Part shown: positions 35,004-42,683 of the stretch, piece after piece
Numbering within the stretch: the first letter of the stretch is position 1
How the letters are laid out: each line of letters starts with the position of its first letter
Assembly: GCA_964419055.1 (NCBI GenBank)
Contig: CAYQNU010000011.1
Coordinates: forward strand, 82,261 to 146,260
Length of the DNA stretch: 64,000 bases
Source: CAYQNU01 sp964419055
GTDB taxonomy: Bacteria > Bacteroidota > Bacteroidia > Flavobacteriales_D > Parvicellaceae
Direction: 5' to 3'
Translations under genes and position numbers: made by a program
Notes under the pieces: model-generated
Told to the model about the DNA's origin: nothing
The model's database searches: none
What the model saw: the letters and a program-made list of their open reading frames with translations, nothing else

Positions 35004-37247
35004 ATGTGGAGAAAAATCGTTTTCTTTTTTCCGTTTCAATTGGTAGTGCTCCACCTTAAGAGAAACCATCTTTTGATGTTGTTTTGGTTGATTCTTTTTT
35101 TATACGTTACCAACAGCATTGGTGCTGATTACGGAATTGCTTCGTTGTTTTTAGCGCCCGAATATCTAGGAAGAATAGATTTTATGTCTTTTGGAATATT
35201 AGGTTTTGCATTAGGCGGTTTTATGATTTCCTTTAATATTTACAGCTACATTCTCCATGCCAAACAATTTCAGTTTTTAGCTGCCACATCGCGACCTTTC
35301 ATAAAATTTTGTTATAATAATTTCATCATACCGATGGCTTTTTATTTTCTTTTATTGGTCAAATCGTATCGTTTTCAAGTAGACCAAGAATTGATTGTGC
35401 CGCTGGAAGCATTGTTGAATTTATTTGCTATGTCGGTGGGTATATTATTGTTTTTGTTGCTATCGGCTCTTTTTTTTAGATTGAGAAATAAAAATATATT
35501 TCACCTTTCGGGCAAAGATGAATCGTATTTTGAATCGCAGCGCAAGAGTGCCAAAACTTCTGTTTTACTCAAAGACAATACGTTGTATAGCCGTATGAGT
35601 AGGAAAAGAAGATGGATTGTAGAGTCGTATATTAATTCACCATTTTCTATTAAAGCAACACGTGATACCAGTCATTACGATCGCAATTTATTAAAGCAGG
35701 TTTTTGCTCAAAATAATGTCAATGCTTCTATTTTCGAAACCATTCTGTTGATTAGCTTTATTGCTATGGGCTTGTTTCGCGAAATTGAGGTATTTAACAT
35801 ACCTGCAGGTGCCAGTATTTTTCTCTTATTTACCTTTTTTCTGTTTTTATTCAGTGCATTATATTCTTGGTTTAGAGGTTGGACGTTAACCCTTTTGATT
35901 ATTTGTGTGGTGGTTTTTAATTACGTATCTACCACCTCCGATTCCTTTAAATTTAGAAACTACGCTTATGGTCTCGATTATTCGGTGAAGGCTGAATATT
36001 CGTGGGAGAACTTAAAAGACAAATCTCAAAATAAAGATCGGTTTGAGCATTCAAAAAAACACACGATAAAAATATTAGAAAACTGGAAAATTAAAACCAG
36101 AAAAATAACCGGTAAAACCAAGCCTAAACTCATATTGTTGAATACCAGTGGAGGAGGATTGAGAGCCAGTATGTGGACTATGGAGGTGCTGAGTACGTTG
36201 GACTCTACCTTCAATGGTAATTTCTTTGAACAAACGCAATTGATTACGGGTGCTTCGGGAGGAATGTTGGGAGCGTCCTATTACCGACAATTGTTTTTAC
36301 AATCCAAAACCGACACTACTCAATACAAGAGCCAATATTACGTAGATAAAATTGGGAAAGATTTATTGAACCCTTTGGCGTTTAGCATTGCTACTTCCGA
36401 TTTTTTATTCCGTTATCAATCATTTGCCGATGGAAATTATACGTATACGAAAGATCGGGGCTATTCATTTGAGCAACGTTTGGTGCAAAATCTAGATGGA
36501 ACCTTTGCAAATACCCGTTTGTTCGATTATTATGTTCCTGAATCGGAAGCTCAGATACCGATGATGGTTTTTTCACCTTCTGTTGTGAATGATGGTAGAA
36601 GGGTATTAATTTCGCCACAACCCATTAGTTATTTGACCTATGCCGATGATAGTTTGTATACCAGCACCTATCATTCAAGTGAAAATATTGAGTTTTCACA
36701 TTTTTTTGAGCGCAACAATGCTATCAATTTAAAATTTACCAGCGCCATGCGAATGAGCGCTACTTTCCCCTATATTTTGCCCATGGTGACTATGCCAACG
36801 GAGCCTCCTATTGAATTGATGGATGCGGGCGTAAGAGATAATTTTGGATTAAAAACCAGCGTTGAGTTTCTTCGAACATTCAAAAACTGGATTGCTTCCA
36901 ATACTAGCGGTGTAATCATTGTGCAAATAAGGGATAAGCAAAAATTCTTTGAAACCACCAATACAGCAAATGGGGGGTTATTACAACGATTGTTGGCTCC
37001 TTTCAACTCGTTTTATAAAAATACCATTCGTATTCATGATTACAGTAATGATCAACTTATTGCGCAAGTCCATGATTGGTTTCCTGGTAAAATGGATATG
37101 ATTACGTTTTATTTAGATCAACCCGGTGATAAAAAGATTTCAATGAGTTGGCATTTAACCTCATTAGACAAAAAGAACATTAGAGAAGCCATGAAAAGCA
37201 ACGATAATGTGAAGTCTATGGAGCGATTAAAAGTGCTGTTGAAATAA
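35004..37247 (+). CDS. Patatin-like phospholipase with N-terminal membrane helices
   Basis: A 747-residue protein. The N-terminal half has about six hydrophobic helices (residues 20-45, 55-80, 95-120, 135-160, 245-265, 270-300). A patatin-type catalytic half follows: oxyanion loop 'NTSGGGLRASMWT' (G383-G385), nucleophile elbow G416-A-S-G-G420 with Ser418, and the catalytic Asp in 'MDAGVRDNFG' (D607). The pair Ser-Asp acts as a dyad that hydrolyses acyl chains of lipids. The start at 35004 is used because residues encoded upstream look non-coding. A membrane-anchored patatin of this size is a distinct architecture; its substrate is unknown. Confidence 0.85.
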   Translation: MWRKIVFFFPFQLVVLHLKRNHLLMLFWLILFLYVTNSIGADYGIASLFLAPEYLGRIDFMSFGILGFALGGFMISFNIYSYILHAKQFQFLAATSRPFIKFCYNNFIIPMAFYFLLLVKSYRFQVDQELIVPLEALLNLFAMSVGILLFLLLSALFFRLRNKNIFHLSGKDESYFESQRKSAKTSVLLKDNTLYSRMSRKRRWIVESYINSPFSIKATRDTSHYDRNLLKQVFAQNNVNASIFETILLISFIAMGLFREIEVFNIPAGASIFLLFTFFLFLFSALYSWFRGWTLTLLIICVVVFNYVSTTSDSFKFRNYAYGLDYSVKAEYSWENLKDKSQNKDRFEHSKKHTIKILENWKIKTRKITGKTKPKLILLNTSGGGLRASMWTMEVLSTLDSTFNGNFFEQTQLITGASGGMLGASYYRQLFLQSKTDTTQYKSQYYVDKIGKDLLNPLAFSIATSDFLFRYQSFADGNYTYTKDRGYSFEQRLVQNLDGTFANTRLFDYYVPESEAQIPMMVFSPSVVNDGRRVLISPQPISYLTYADDSLYTSTYHSSENIEFSHFFERNNAINLKFTSAMRMSATFPYILPMVTMPTEPPIELMDAGVRDNFGLKTSVEFLRTFKNWIASNTSGVIIVQIRDKQKFFETTNTANGGLLQRLLAPFNSFYKNTIRIHDYSNDQLIAQVHDWFPGKMDMITFYLDQPGDKKISMSWHLTSLDKKNIREAMKSNDNVKSMERLKVLLK

Positions 37248-37313
37248 TATGTGATTGTGATTAGTGTTCCTTACTGGTAATTTATAGTTATAGTAGCTTA
37301 AAAGTAGATGATT

Positions 37314-38240
37314 ATGAAAACAAAAGGATGGTTTCTTATACTATTTTCGGCCTGTGTGGGGTGTGCATTTACGGTGGAAGAAAAATTGAATGACCTTCCT
37401 CAAAAAGATGCACAACAAGTAGATGAAACCTTACTCGAGGCAATGCCTCCATTAGATTCATTTAAATATGAATTACCCTGGTTAGCTTCCTTTGAGGCGA
37501 ACAATATGATTGTAAACAGGATATTAACCCCTTTTGGTTATGAGCGCATAGCTTTTGAAAAGGGAAGTTTTCAGCATTGGTTAACCCATTTACCTCTATT
37601 AACAGGAACTCCCGAGGTATTGCTTTATAACGGAAATCCAAAAGGAAATCAATCGGCACATGCTTATGTTTTGGACATTGATGTAGGGACTAAAGATTTG
37701 CAACAATGTGCCGATGCCACCATGCGATTGAGAGCAGAATATTTATTTAATAATGGAAAGAGTGACAGTATTGCATTCAATTATACCAATGGTGCAAAGG
37801 TGTCTTATTCAAAATGGAAACAAGGGTACATGCCCGTTCCAAAAAATAGCACTGTAACTTGGGTGGCTTCCGAAAAAGCAGGTTCTGGTTACGAAAAATT
37901 TAAAGCATATATGATTCAAGTTTTTAATTACGCTGGAACATTGTCTTTAAGTAAGGAGCTTAAAAGTATTGATTTTAAAGAATTAAGAGTTGGAGATTTA
38001 ATTATAAAAGGAGGTTCGCCAGGACACGCTGTTATGGTTATGGATATGGCAATTAATAATCAAACGGGAGACAAAGTTTTTTTACTTTCCCAAAGTTATA
38101 TGCCCGCACAACAAATTCAAATTTTGAAAAATCCAAGCAATTCTTCTTTGTCACCTTGGTACAGTATGGCTGAAATTGGTGATATTATCGAGACCCCAGA
38201 ATGGACCTTTACCCGTGATCAAATAAAACGATGGAATTAA
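37314..38240 (+). CDS. DUF4846 protein
   Basis: A 308-residue exported protein. The signal peptide MKTKGWFLILFSACVGC may be of lipoprotein type with a weak lipobox. The DUF4846 signature is clear: 'SFQHWLTHLPLLTG', 'NQSAHAYVLDIDVGTKDLQQCADATMRLRAEYLF', 'YSKWKQGYMP'. A C-terminal 'LIIKGGSPGHAVMVMDMAIN' with His resembles part of a papain-like fold. Function unknown. It starts 67 bases after the patatin gene and may be cotranscribed. The ATG at 37314 is preferred over one two codons earlier. Confidence 0.85.
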   Translation: MKTKGWFLILFSACVGCAFTVEEKLNDLPQKDAQQVDETLLEAMPPLDSFKYELPWLASFEANNMIVNRILTPFGYERIAFEKGSFQHWLTHLPLLTGTPEVLLYNGNPKGNQSAHAYVLDIDVGTKDLQQCADATMRLRAEYLFNNGKSDSIAFNYTNGAKVSYSKWKQGYMPVPKNSTVTWVASEKAGSGYEKFKAYMIQVFNYAGTLSLSKELKSIDFKELRVGDLIIKGGSPGHAVMVMDMAINNQTGDKVFLLSQSYMPAQQIQILKNPSNSSLSPWYSMAEIGDIIETPEWTFTRDQIKRWN

Positions 38241-38279
38241 GATGTATTAGAACCCATATAAAACATTAGATTATATTTC

Positions 38280-38287
38280 TAACTTTG
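38280..38287 (+). promoter_or_regulatory. Predicted -7 box of the outer-membrane protein gene
   Basis: TAACTTTG, 18 bases upstream of the ATG at 38306, matching TAnnTTTG. No clear -33 element. Confidence 0.45.
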
Positions 38288-38305
38288 TAACGTAAAATTT
38301 TCTAT

Positions 38306-39016
38306 ATGAATAAATCCACGTTTTTTGTAGTGTTTAGCTTTATGATGTGCACTATTGCTGAGCCGTTTGTTGCACAAATGCACGAAAAAACAGAGAAAAA
38401 TTTAGGAGTAACCCTTTTTGGTGGATTACAATATACCCATTCAAAAGAATTCATACAAAAATTAAAGCCCAATAGTCTTTTTGGAGCTGGAATAACCCGT
38501 TCATTTGGCGATGTGCTTTTTCCAGAGGTAAATTACACCTACAGCAAAGGAAATTATGGATTTAGTGATAGCTTAGAAACGTCCTTTACCAATACAAATC
38601 ATTCCTTGGGATTGGGTTTGAATGCAAAACCAACCCTATTTCGTTTTTCAATGGGGAAATCCAATAAAGGTGAATGCACTTGGATGAATATTAAATTGAT
38701 ACTGGGTGCTCAATATAGTTTTCATTTACAAAACAAGGCTAATTTCACTATTAATCATCCAAATGATTTCTTTTTAGAATCGGGTATTGGCGTGTTACCC
38801 AAATATAGTGGAGGTCATAAAAGTAGGGTAGCGTGGAGTTACTTTTTTGATGTGGTTTATAGATGGGATATGACTAAAAACACTTCCTTTAGTCTGAATG
38901 AAGTAACCGGCTTTAAGAACAGCGCTTTGCTGCTTAGAATGACCATTGTGCATTATCGAACGTATGATTTTTTGGGAGGAAATCAAAAGAAAAAAAGCTA
39001 CAATAAAAAGTATTGA
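38306..39016 (+). CDS. Outer-membrane beta-barrel protein
   Basis: A 236-residue protein with a signal peptide ending near 'AEPFVAQ' and barrel-like strands ('LGVTLFGGLQYTH', 'SLGLGLNAKPTLFRFSMG', 'WMNIKLILGAQYSFHLQ', 'SALLLRMTIVHYRTY'), ending with a basic tail 'GNQKKKSYNKKY'. No family recognised. Converges with the lipoprotein gene at 39022, 5 bases between stops. Confidence 0.65.
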   Translation: MNKSTFFVVFSFMMCTIAEPFVAQMHEKTEKNLGVTLFGGLQYTHSKEFIQKLKPNSLFGAGITRSFGDVLFPEVNYTYSKGNYGFSDSLETSFTNTNHSLGLGLNAKPTLFRFSMGKSNKGECTWMNIKLILGAQYSFHLQNKANFTINHPNDFFLESGIGVLPKYSGGHKSRVAWSYFFDVVYRWDMTKNTSFSLNEVTGFKNSALLLRMTIVHYRTYDFLGGNQKKKSYNKKY

Positions 39017-39021
39017 GGGTA

Positions 39022-39732
39022 TCAATAACTCGTATTATTCAACCAAGCTTTGACCATATCATCTAATAAAAGTTTTCCAAAAACGCGGTATTTAGAGGTT
39101 TTTAAAGGAGCATCGGCATCAATGGGTTCAATTACTACTCCACCTTTTATTGAATTCCAAGGGCTGGAGTGAACCGACCATAGTTCGGTCCCTTTTTTAT
39201 ATACAAATCCCGTATGATTATCTAAGCCTACAATGTAAATGGCGTCCTCTTGACTAAGCAGCCATTTTTGAATATCTTCAATTTTTTTCTCACTAAAACG
39301 CGTAACTTCGGGTGTTGCGGCTATTATCATAGTTTCTGATGCCGCTTGAGCCCATTTTACCCTCGGGATGTTAAGTCCAAGGTGAGAAAGCGTAGTGGTT
39401 ACAAAATATCCACAAGCAATAGCACCTTCATTTGGTTTTTCAGTAACACCGTTATAATCCCATGATGTGCCGTACCAAGTAGGGAAAATTTCATTAGTCA
39501 ATTGATTAAATAAATAGGTTCTGGTATCCTTAATAATTTGTTTTTTACCTTCTGCGGTAGCCTTATCATAGTTTGATTTTAACTCTTTTTTCTTTGATTC
39601 TATGGAAGTTAAAATCTCTTCGTAGGTAAGCGTAGGTTTTTGATCCATTTTAGTGGGGGTAGCGCATGATCCTATCAAAAAAAGTAGGAAAATAAAAGTA
39701 AAAACGGTTTTGATGAAACGTATCATTATCAT
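39022..39732 (-). CDS. Predicted lipoprotein, possibly a papain-like (NlpC/P60-type) peptidase
   Basis: A 236-residue lipoprotein with signal peptide ending in 'LLFLIGSC'. After a charged helix, the segment 'YGTSWDYNGVTEKPNEGAIACGYFVTTTLSHLGLNIPRV' has a Cys placed as in a papain-like nucleophile. 'AIYIVGLDNHTGFVYKKGTELWSVHSS' supplies a candidate catalytic His. Assignment to NlpC/P60 is an inference from this order. Its ATG overlaps the stop of the SIMPL gene (ATGA), so the two are coupled. Confidence 0.65.
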   Translation of the reverse strand: MIMIRFIKTVFTFIFLLFLIGSCATPTKMDQKPTLTYEEILTSIESKKKELKSNYDKATAEGKKQIIKDTRTYLFNQLTNEIFPTWYGTSWDYNGVTEKPNEGAIACGYFVTTTLSHLGLNIPRVKWAQAASETMIIAATPEVTRFSEKKIEDIQKWLLSQEDAIYIVGLDNHTGFVYKKGTELWSVHSSPWNSIKGGVVIEPIDADAPLKTSKYRVFGKLLLDDMVKAWLNNTSY

Positions 39733-40457
39733 TCTATGGCGAATTTCGCATAAATACTGGAAGAAATGTTTATTTTCTCAAATTGAATTTCGTAATCATT
39801 TGATACGGTATTACCATTTGAAGAAAAACTGTAATATGAAATATTTTTTGTTGCATTCATAGATGCTGCTTGGTATAGGTTACTATTTTCACTTATATAT
39901 AGAGCCTTTCCAGTTTTTTGGCCTATTGCACCTAACAAATAATCGGCTTTATCTTTAGCTGCTTTAATCGCCATAATGCGTACCTCTTTTTTTAGACTAT
40001 CAATTTTTGAATGGCTTACTTTTTCGATTACTGCATCACGTAGTTCTAATTTATCCAATTCTTGAAAAACTTTACCAACCTCTGTTGCATTAGTTACCAT
40101 AAGCGTGTATTCTTTTTTAGTGAGAACATCTTTTTTCTGCCATTGAATTTTTACCATATTAGCATTTGCATTAGATAAATATAACTTTTTAACGTCAATA
40201 CCAACTGATGTTAAAATGGTTTTCAGTTTTTGTTCTTGTTCTTCTATAGTTATTTTTGTTTTTCCATCGTATTTTTCACGGATGACGATTCCAATATAAA
40301 TTTCATCGGGTACAACATCCATCTCGGCTGTACCAGTTAATTCGATATAGGGTTCGTCAAGAACTGATTTTGTGTTGTTTTGAGCCTTTGCAGAAAAAGT
40401 CAATAAAAATATAAGGGAAATTAAGGTAAAAGTTGATTTGTGGTTCATGATTTTCAT
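39729..40457 (-). CDS. SIMPL-domain (DUF541) periplasmic protein
   Basis: A protein of 239-242 residues (start at 40457 or 40448) with a signal peptide ending near 'LTFSAKAQ'. The SIMPL domain reads 'PYIELTGTAEMDVVPDEIYIGIVIREKYDGK', 'YTLMVTNATEVGKVFQELDKLELRDAVIEKVSHS' and 'AIKAAKDKADYLLGAIGQKTGKALYISE'. SIMPL proteins are periplasmic or outer-membrane proteins of poorly known role, some linked to oxidative stress (BP26). It is followed by the coupled lipoprotein gene and preceded by the DUF6688-like gene on the same strand. Confidence 0.88.
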   Translation of the reverse strand: MKIMNHKSTFTLISLIFLLTFSAKAQNNTKSVLDEPYIELTGTAEMDVVPDEIYIGIVIREKYDGKTKITIEEQEQKLKTILTSVGIDVKKLYLSNANANMVKIQWQKKDVLTKKEYTLMVTNATEVGKVFQELDKLELRDAVIEKVSHSKIDSLKKEVRIMAIKAAKDKADYLLGAIGQKTGKALYISENSNLYQAASMNATKNISYYSFSSNGNTVSNDYEIQFEKINISSSIYAKFAIE

Positions 40458-40473
40458 TTGTTTGGTTATTAAT

Positions 40474-41565
40474 TTAGTTTTGATGTGTGTTTTTTAAAGC
40501 TTCCCTATCAATTTTATGCATATATTGTTGAGCAATCCTCGATTCAGGTTTTTTATCAAAGGTATATAATGTTAATAAAAAGAACCACTCAAGAGGTTTC
40601 ATAAGAATATAGAGCGTATCTGATACAAATTTATTGTTGAAAATAGAGTAGTATCGATGTATGACATTGCCTACCTTATTATAATTTCTTCTTATAAATC
40701 GATGTGCTTTAGGTAGTTTTTGTTCGATTAATTCTTCAAAAGCATTAGAAATCAGTAACTGTCTATTACAAATAATTTTTCCACCATTTCGTGCTCCATA
40801 CCTGATAGGTTTCACTAGTGTTGAATGACCATTGGCAGCCACCGAACATAAGAAATGACCTCCACATTCTACATTTTCACATAAGTGATCTAGTTGTGAC
40901 AATCCATGTTTGTAAGTATCGGTAAAGGCTCGTATGGCAGAATCAGGCTTTTGACCAAAAAGTAATAATATGCTACTCAAAATGACGATTACTGGGAAAC
41001 ACAATAGAAAAAGAGCAGGGAATTTTACAATCGGACGACTTGACAATATCAACCAAGCGTATTTTTGAATAAAGAATTTTTGTGAGTTGTAAGTTTCATT
41101 ATATTCTTCAATAAACATTTTGTGGTTGAGATGCAGTCGTTTAATAAAAAGCAAGATAATGGGAACACAAGCCATCATAGCTAAATAGAATTCAACGTGA
41201 AATAATAAAACTACATTGATTACAATGCCAATTAATAAAAATACGTTCACTATTACTTCAAGTATTGGACTTAACAATTCATGCTTATACCAACTACTGT
41301 AGAAATAACAAATTTGACTCAATACGGTTAATACAATAATCGTGAAAAGATGAGAAGGGGAAAAGTAAGCAGGCATCTCCACGCAACATTCATTGGGGCC
41401 TGAACCTCCAATAAAAAATAAAATAATTGGGTAAATGGCCACTAAAGCGATATCAAATACAATATCGAAGAAATGATAATTAATGGGTTTTTTGCTGGCC
41501 AATAAGTAGACAAAATCTGATAAGACATAGACTAAAGGAATGTAAAATAATAGTATGAAAAACAT
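40474..41565 (-). CDS. DUF6688-like membrane protein
   Basis: A 363-residue membrane protein with about six hydrophobic segments, mostly in the first 200 residues. The sequence 'FFIGGSGPNECCVEMPAYFSPSHLFTIIVLTVLSQICYFYSSWYKHELLSPILEV' matches what I recall of DUF6688. The C-terminal half is soluble and Cys-containing ('LCENVECGGHFLCSVAANGHSTLVKPIRYGARNGGKIICNRQLLISNAFEELIE'), which suggests a small metal-binding or processing site. Function unknown. It lies 16 bases upstream of the SIMPL gene on the same strand. Confidence 0.65.
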   Translation of the reverse strand: MFFILLFYIPLVYVLSDFVYLLASKKPINYHFFDIVFDIALVAIYPIILFFIGGSGPNECCVEMPAYFSPSHLFTIIVLTVLSQICYFYSSWYKHELLSPILEVIVNVFLLIGIVINVVLLFHVEFYLAMMACVPIILLFIKRLHLNHKMFIEEYNETYNSQKFFIQKYAWLILSSRPIVKFPALFLLCFPVIVILSSILLLFGQKPDSAIRAFTDTYKHGLSQLDHLCENVECGGHFLCSVAANGHSTLVKPIRYGARNGGKIICNRQLLISNAFEELIEQKLPKAHRFIRRNYNKVGNVIHRYYSIFNNKFVSDTLYILMKPLEWFFLLTLYTFDKKPESRIAQQYMHKIDREALKNTHQN

Positions 41566-41590
41566 GGATTATTTTTTTTCTTTTAATTCA

Positions 41591-41643
41591 ATCACAAATC
41601 GAGAACATATCCTAACAGGATATTTAACTATGATTTGTGTGAT
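41591..41643. repeat. Nested hairpin upstream of the DUF6688-like gene
   Basis: ATCACAAATC (41591-41600) pairs with GATTTGTGTGAT (41632-41643, two-base bulge). Inside lies a second perfect hairpin, ATATCCT-AAC-AGGATAT (41607-41623). It sits 26 bases upstream of the DUF6688-like start and could be a leader structure. Function unknown. Confidence 0.4.
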
Positions 41644-41714
41644 TTATTTTCCAGAAGTACTATTTTCTATAAAAAATGCTGTTTTGTGTGAGGGAACTCT
41701 ATGACCAATGTCAA

Positions 41715-42053
41715 TTAATACAACCAATGTTGTTTATCAGCCTTATTCCATTTTGCTTTGTATTCGGCATCGATAAAATAGATTTTAATGTCAGCTTTGT
41801 ACTCTGCATCAACAAAATAAACTTTCTTTTTAGCCTTATATTCAGCGTCAACAAAATACCACAAACCTTTATTTTCTTTGGCTTTGTATTCGGCATCTAC
41901 TTTATAAACCAATAAATCTGCTTTATATTCAGCATCTACCACAAAAACCTTCACGTTAGCTTTGTATTCTGCATCAACCGTGTAAATGGTTTGAGCAAAA
42001 AGGTTATTGGTGTTTAAACCTATTAGAAGCAAAAATAAAAACGTGAATTTCAT
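41715..42053 (-). CDS. VDAEYKA-repeat secreted protein (DUF6150-like)
   Basis: A 112-residue protein with a signal peptide (MKFTFLFLLLIGLNTNNLFAQ) followed by six near-identical units of consensus '[Y/F]xVDAEYKAxxx' at residues 24-105 ('IYTVDAEYKANVK', 'VFVVDAEYKADLL', 'VYKVDAEYKAKEN', 'WYFVDAEYKAKKK', 'VYFVDAEYKADIK', 'IYFIDAEYKAKWN'). It ends 'KADKQHWLY'. The repeated motif marks the DUF6150 family as I recall it. The alternating aromatic/acidic/basic pattern fits a short beta-solenoid or fibre. Function unknown. It stands alone, 149 bases upstream of the DUF6688-like gene. Confidence 0.75.
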   Translation of the reverse strand: MKFTFLFLLLIGLNTNNLFAQTIYTVDAEYKANVKVFVVDAEYKADLLVYKVDAEYKAKENKGLWYFVDAEYKAKKKVYFVDAEYKADIKIYFIDAEYKAKWNKADKQHWLY

Positions 42054-42129
42054 AATAGAGGATTTTTAAATTGTGTATTTCAAAGGTAATAATATTATTG
42101 GTTTGAAAAAAGATTCGTTTTGTTTTCCG

Positions 42130-42157
42130 ATAGGGGTGGGTTTAAACCCACCCCTAT
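42130..42157. repeat. Left palindrome of the RAYT element
   Basis: A perfect 28-base palindrome centred on TTTAAA at 42141-42146, with GGGGTGGG on the left arm and CCCACCCC on the right. The transposase stop codon (TAG on the minus strand) lies in its right arm (42154-42156). A close relative lies on the other side of the gene. Confidence 0.8.
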
Positions 42158-42597
42158 TCGTTTCCATCCATGGTTAATCCATATAATTTCAAAAATTCTA
42201 ATAATTCATCGCTAGAGGATTTATTTTTATGATGTTGCTTTTGATTGTTAATGTAATGAAATGTTTTATCTAAAACAGATTCTGAAACGGAGAATGCACC
42301 AAATCCAGTTTGCCAAGCAAATTTTTCGGTGGTCAAATTATTTTTATTGATGTAAAATGAACTGCTGCCTTTAATTTGTTTGATAACATCTGTAATCGTT
42401 TTTTGAGGGTTCAATAAAAATAAACAATGCACATGATCTGGCATTCCATTTATTATTCTGACCGGACAACCTTGTTCTCGAAATTGTGAGTTTATAAAAT
42501 TGTGTACTTCATTTTCAATAGAAGAGGATATAAGAGGAGCTCTTCTTTTTGTGCTCCAAACGGCATGAATCCATATTTTATTGTAGGAATTTGGCAA
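42154..42597 (-). CDS. REP-associated tyrosine transposase (Y1, TnpA-like)
   Basis: A 147-residue single-strand transposase of the IS200/IS605 fold. The HUH motif is in 'NGMPDHVHCLFLL' (H-V-H) and the catalytic Tyr is in 'KTFHYINNQKQHHKN'. 'YNKIWIHAVWSTKRRAPLI' at the start and 'FAWQTGFGAFSVSESVLDKT' are also typical. Flanking palindromes identify it as RAYT-like rather than a complete IS605 with guide elements and TnpB. The start could be the ATG at 42597; upstream is the right palindrome. All catalytic residues are present, so it may be active. Confidence 0.9.
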   Translation of the reverse strand: MPNSYNKIWIHAVWSTKRRAPLISSSIENEVHNFINSQFREQGCPVRIINGMPDHVHCLFLLNPQKTITDVIKQIKGSSSFYINKNNLTTEKFAWQTGFGAFSVSESVLDKTFHYINNQKQHHKNKSSSDELLEFLKLYGLTMDGNE

Positions 42598-42637
42598 GAT
42601 GGTTTATAATTTGGAATTAATTCAGAACCATTCGTTA

Positions 42638-42677
42638 TTTTCATAGGGGGTGGGTTTAAACCCACCCCCTATGAAAA
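42638..42677. repeat. Right palindrome of the RAYT element
   Basis: A perfect 40-base palindrome centred on TTTAAA at 42655-42660, with GGGGGTGGG on the left arm and CCCACCCCC on the right, flanked by TTTTCAT/ATGAAAA. It lies 6 bases from the end of the cyanophycin synthetase gene and could also act as its terminator. Confidence 0.8.
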
Positions 42678-42683
42678 ATGAAA

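Larger units (their letters stand above)
42130..42677 (-). mobile_element. REP-associated transposase element (IS200/IS605-like)
   Basis: One tyrosine transposase gene flanked by two perfect palindromes of related sequence (four versus five G in the G-run). This is the arrangement of REP-associated tyrosine transposases, whose palindromes can be dispersed in the host genome. There is no TnpB/IscB gene. Confidence 0.75.

Noticed and set aside
41715..42053. Regular DNA repeats at 41.7-42.0 kb as CRISPR or short tandem repeats
   Set aside because: They are the codons of the VDAEYKA repeats of a secreted protein with a signal peptide.
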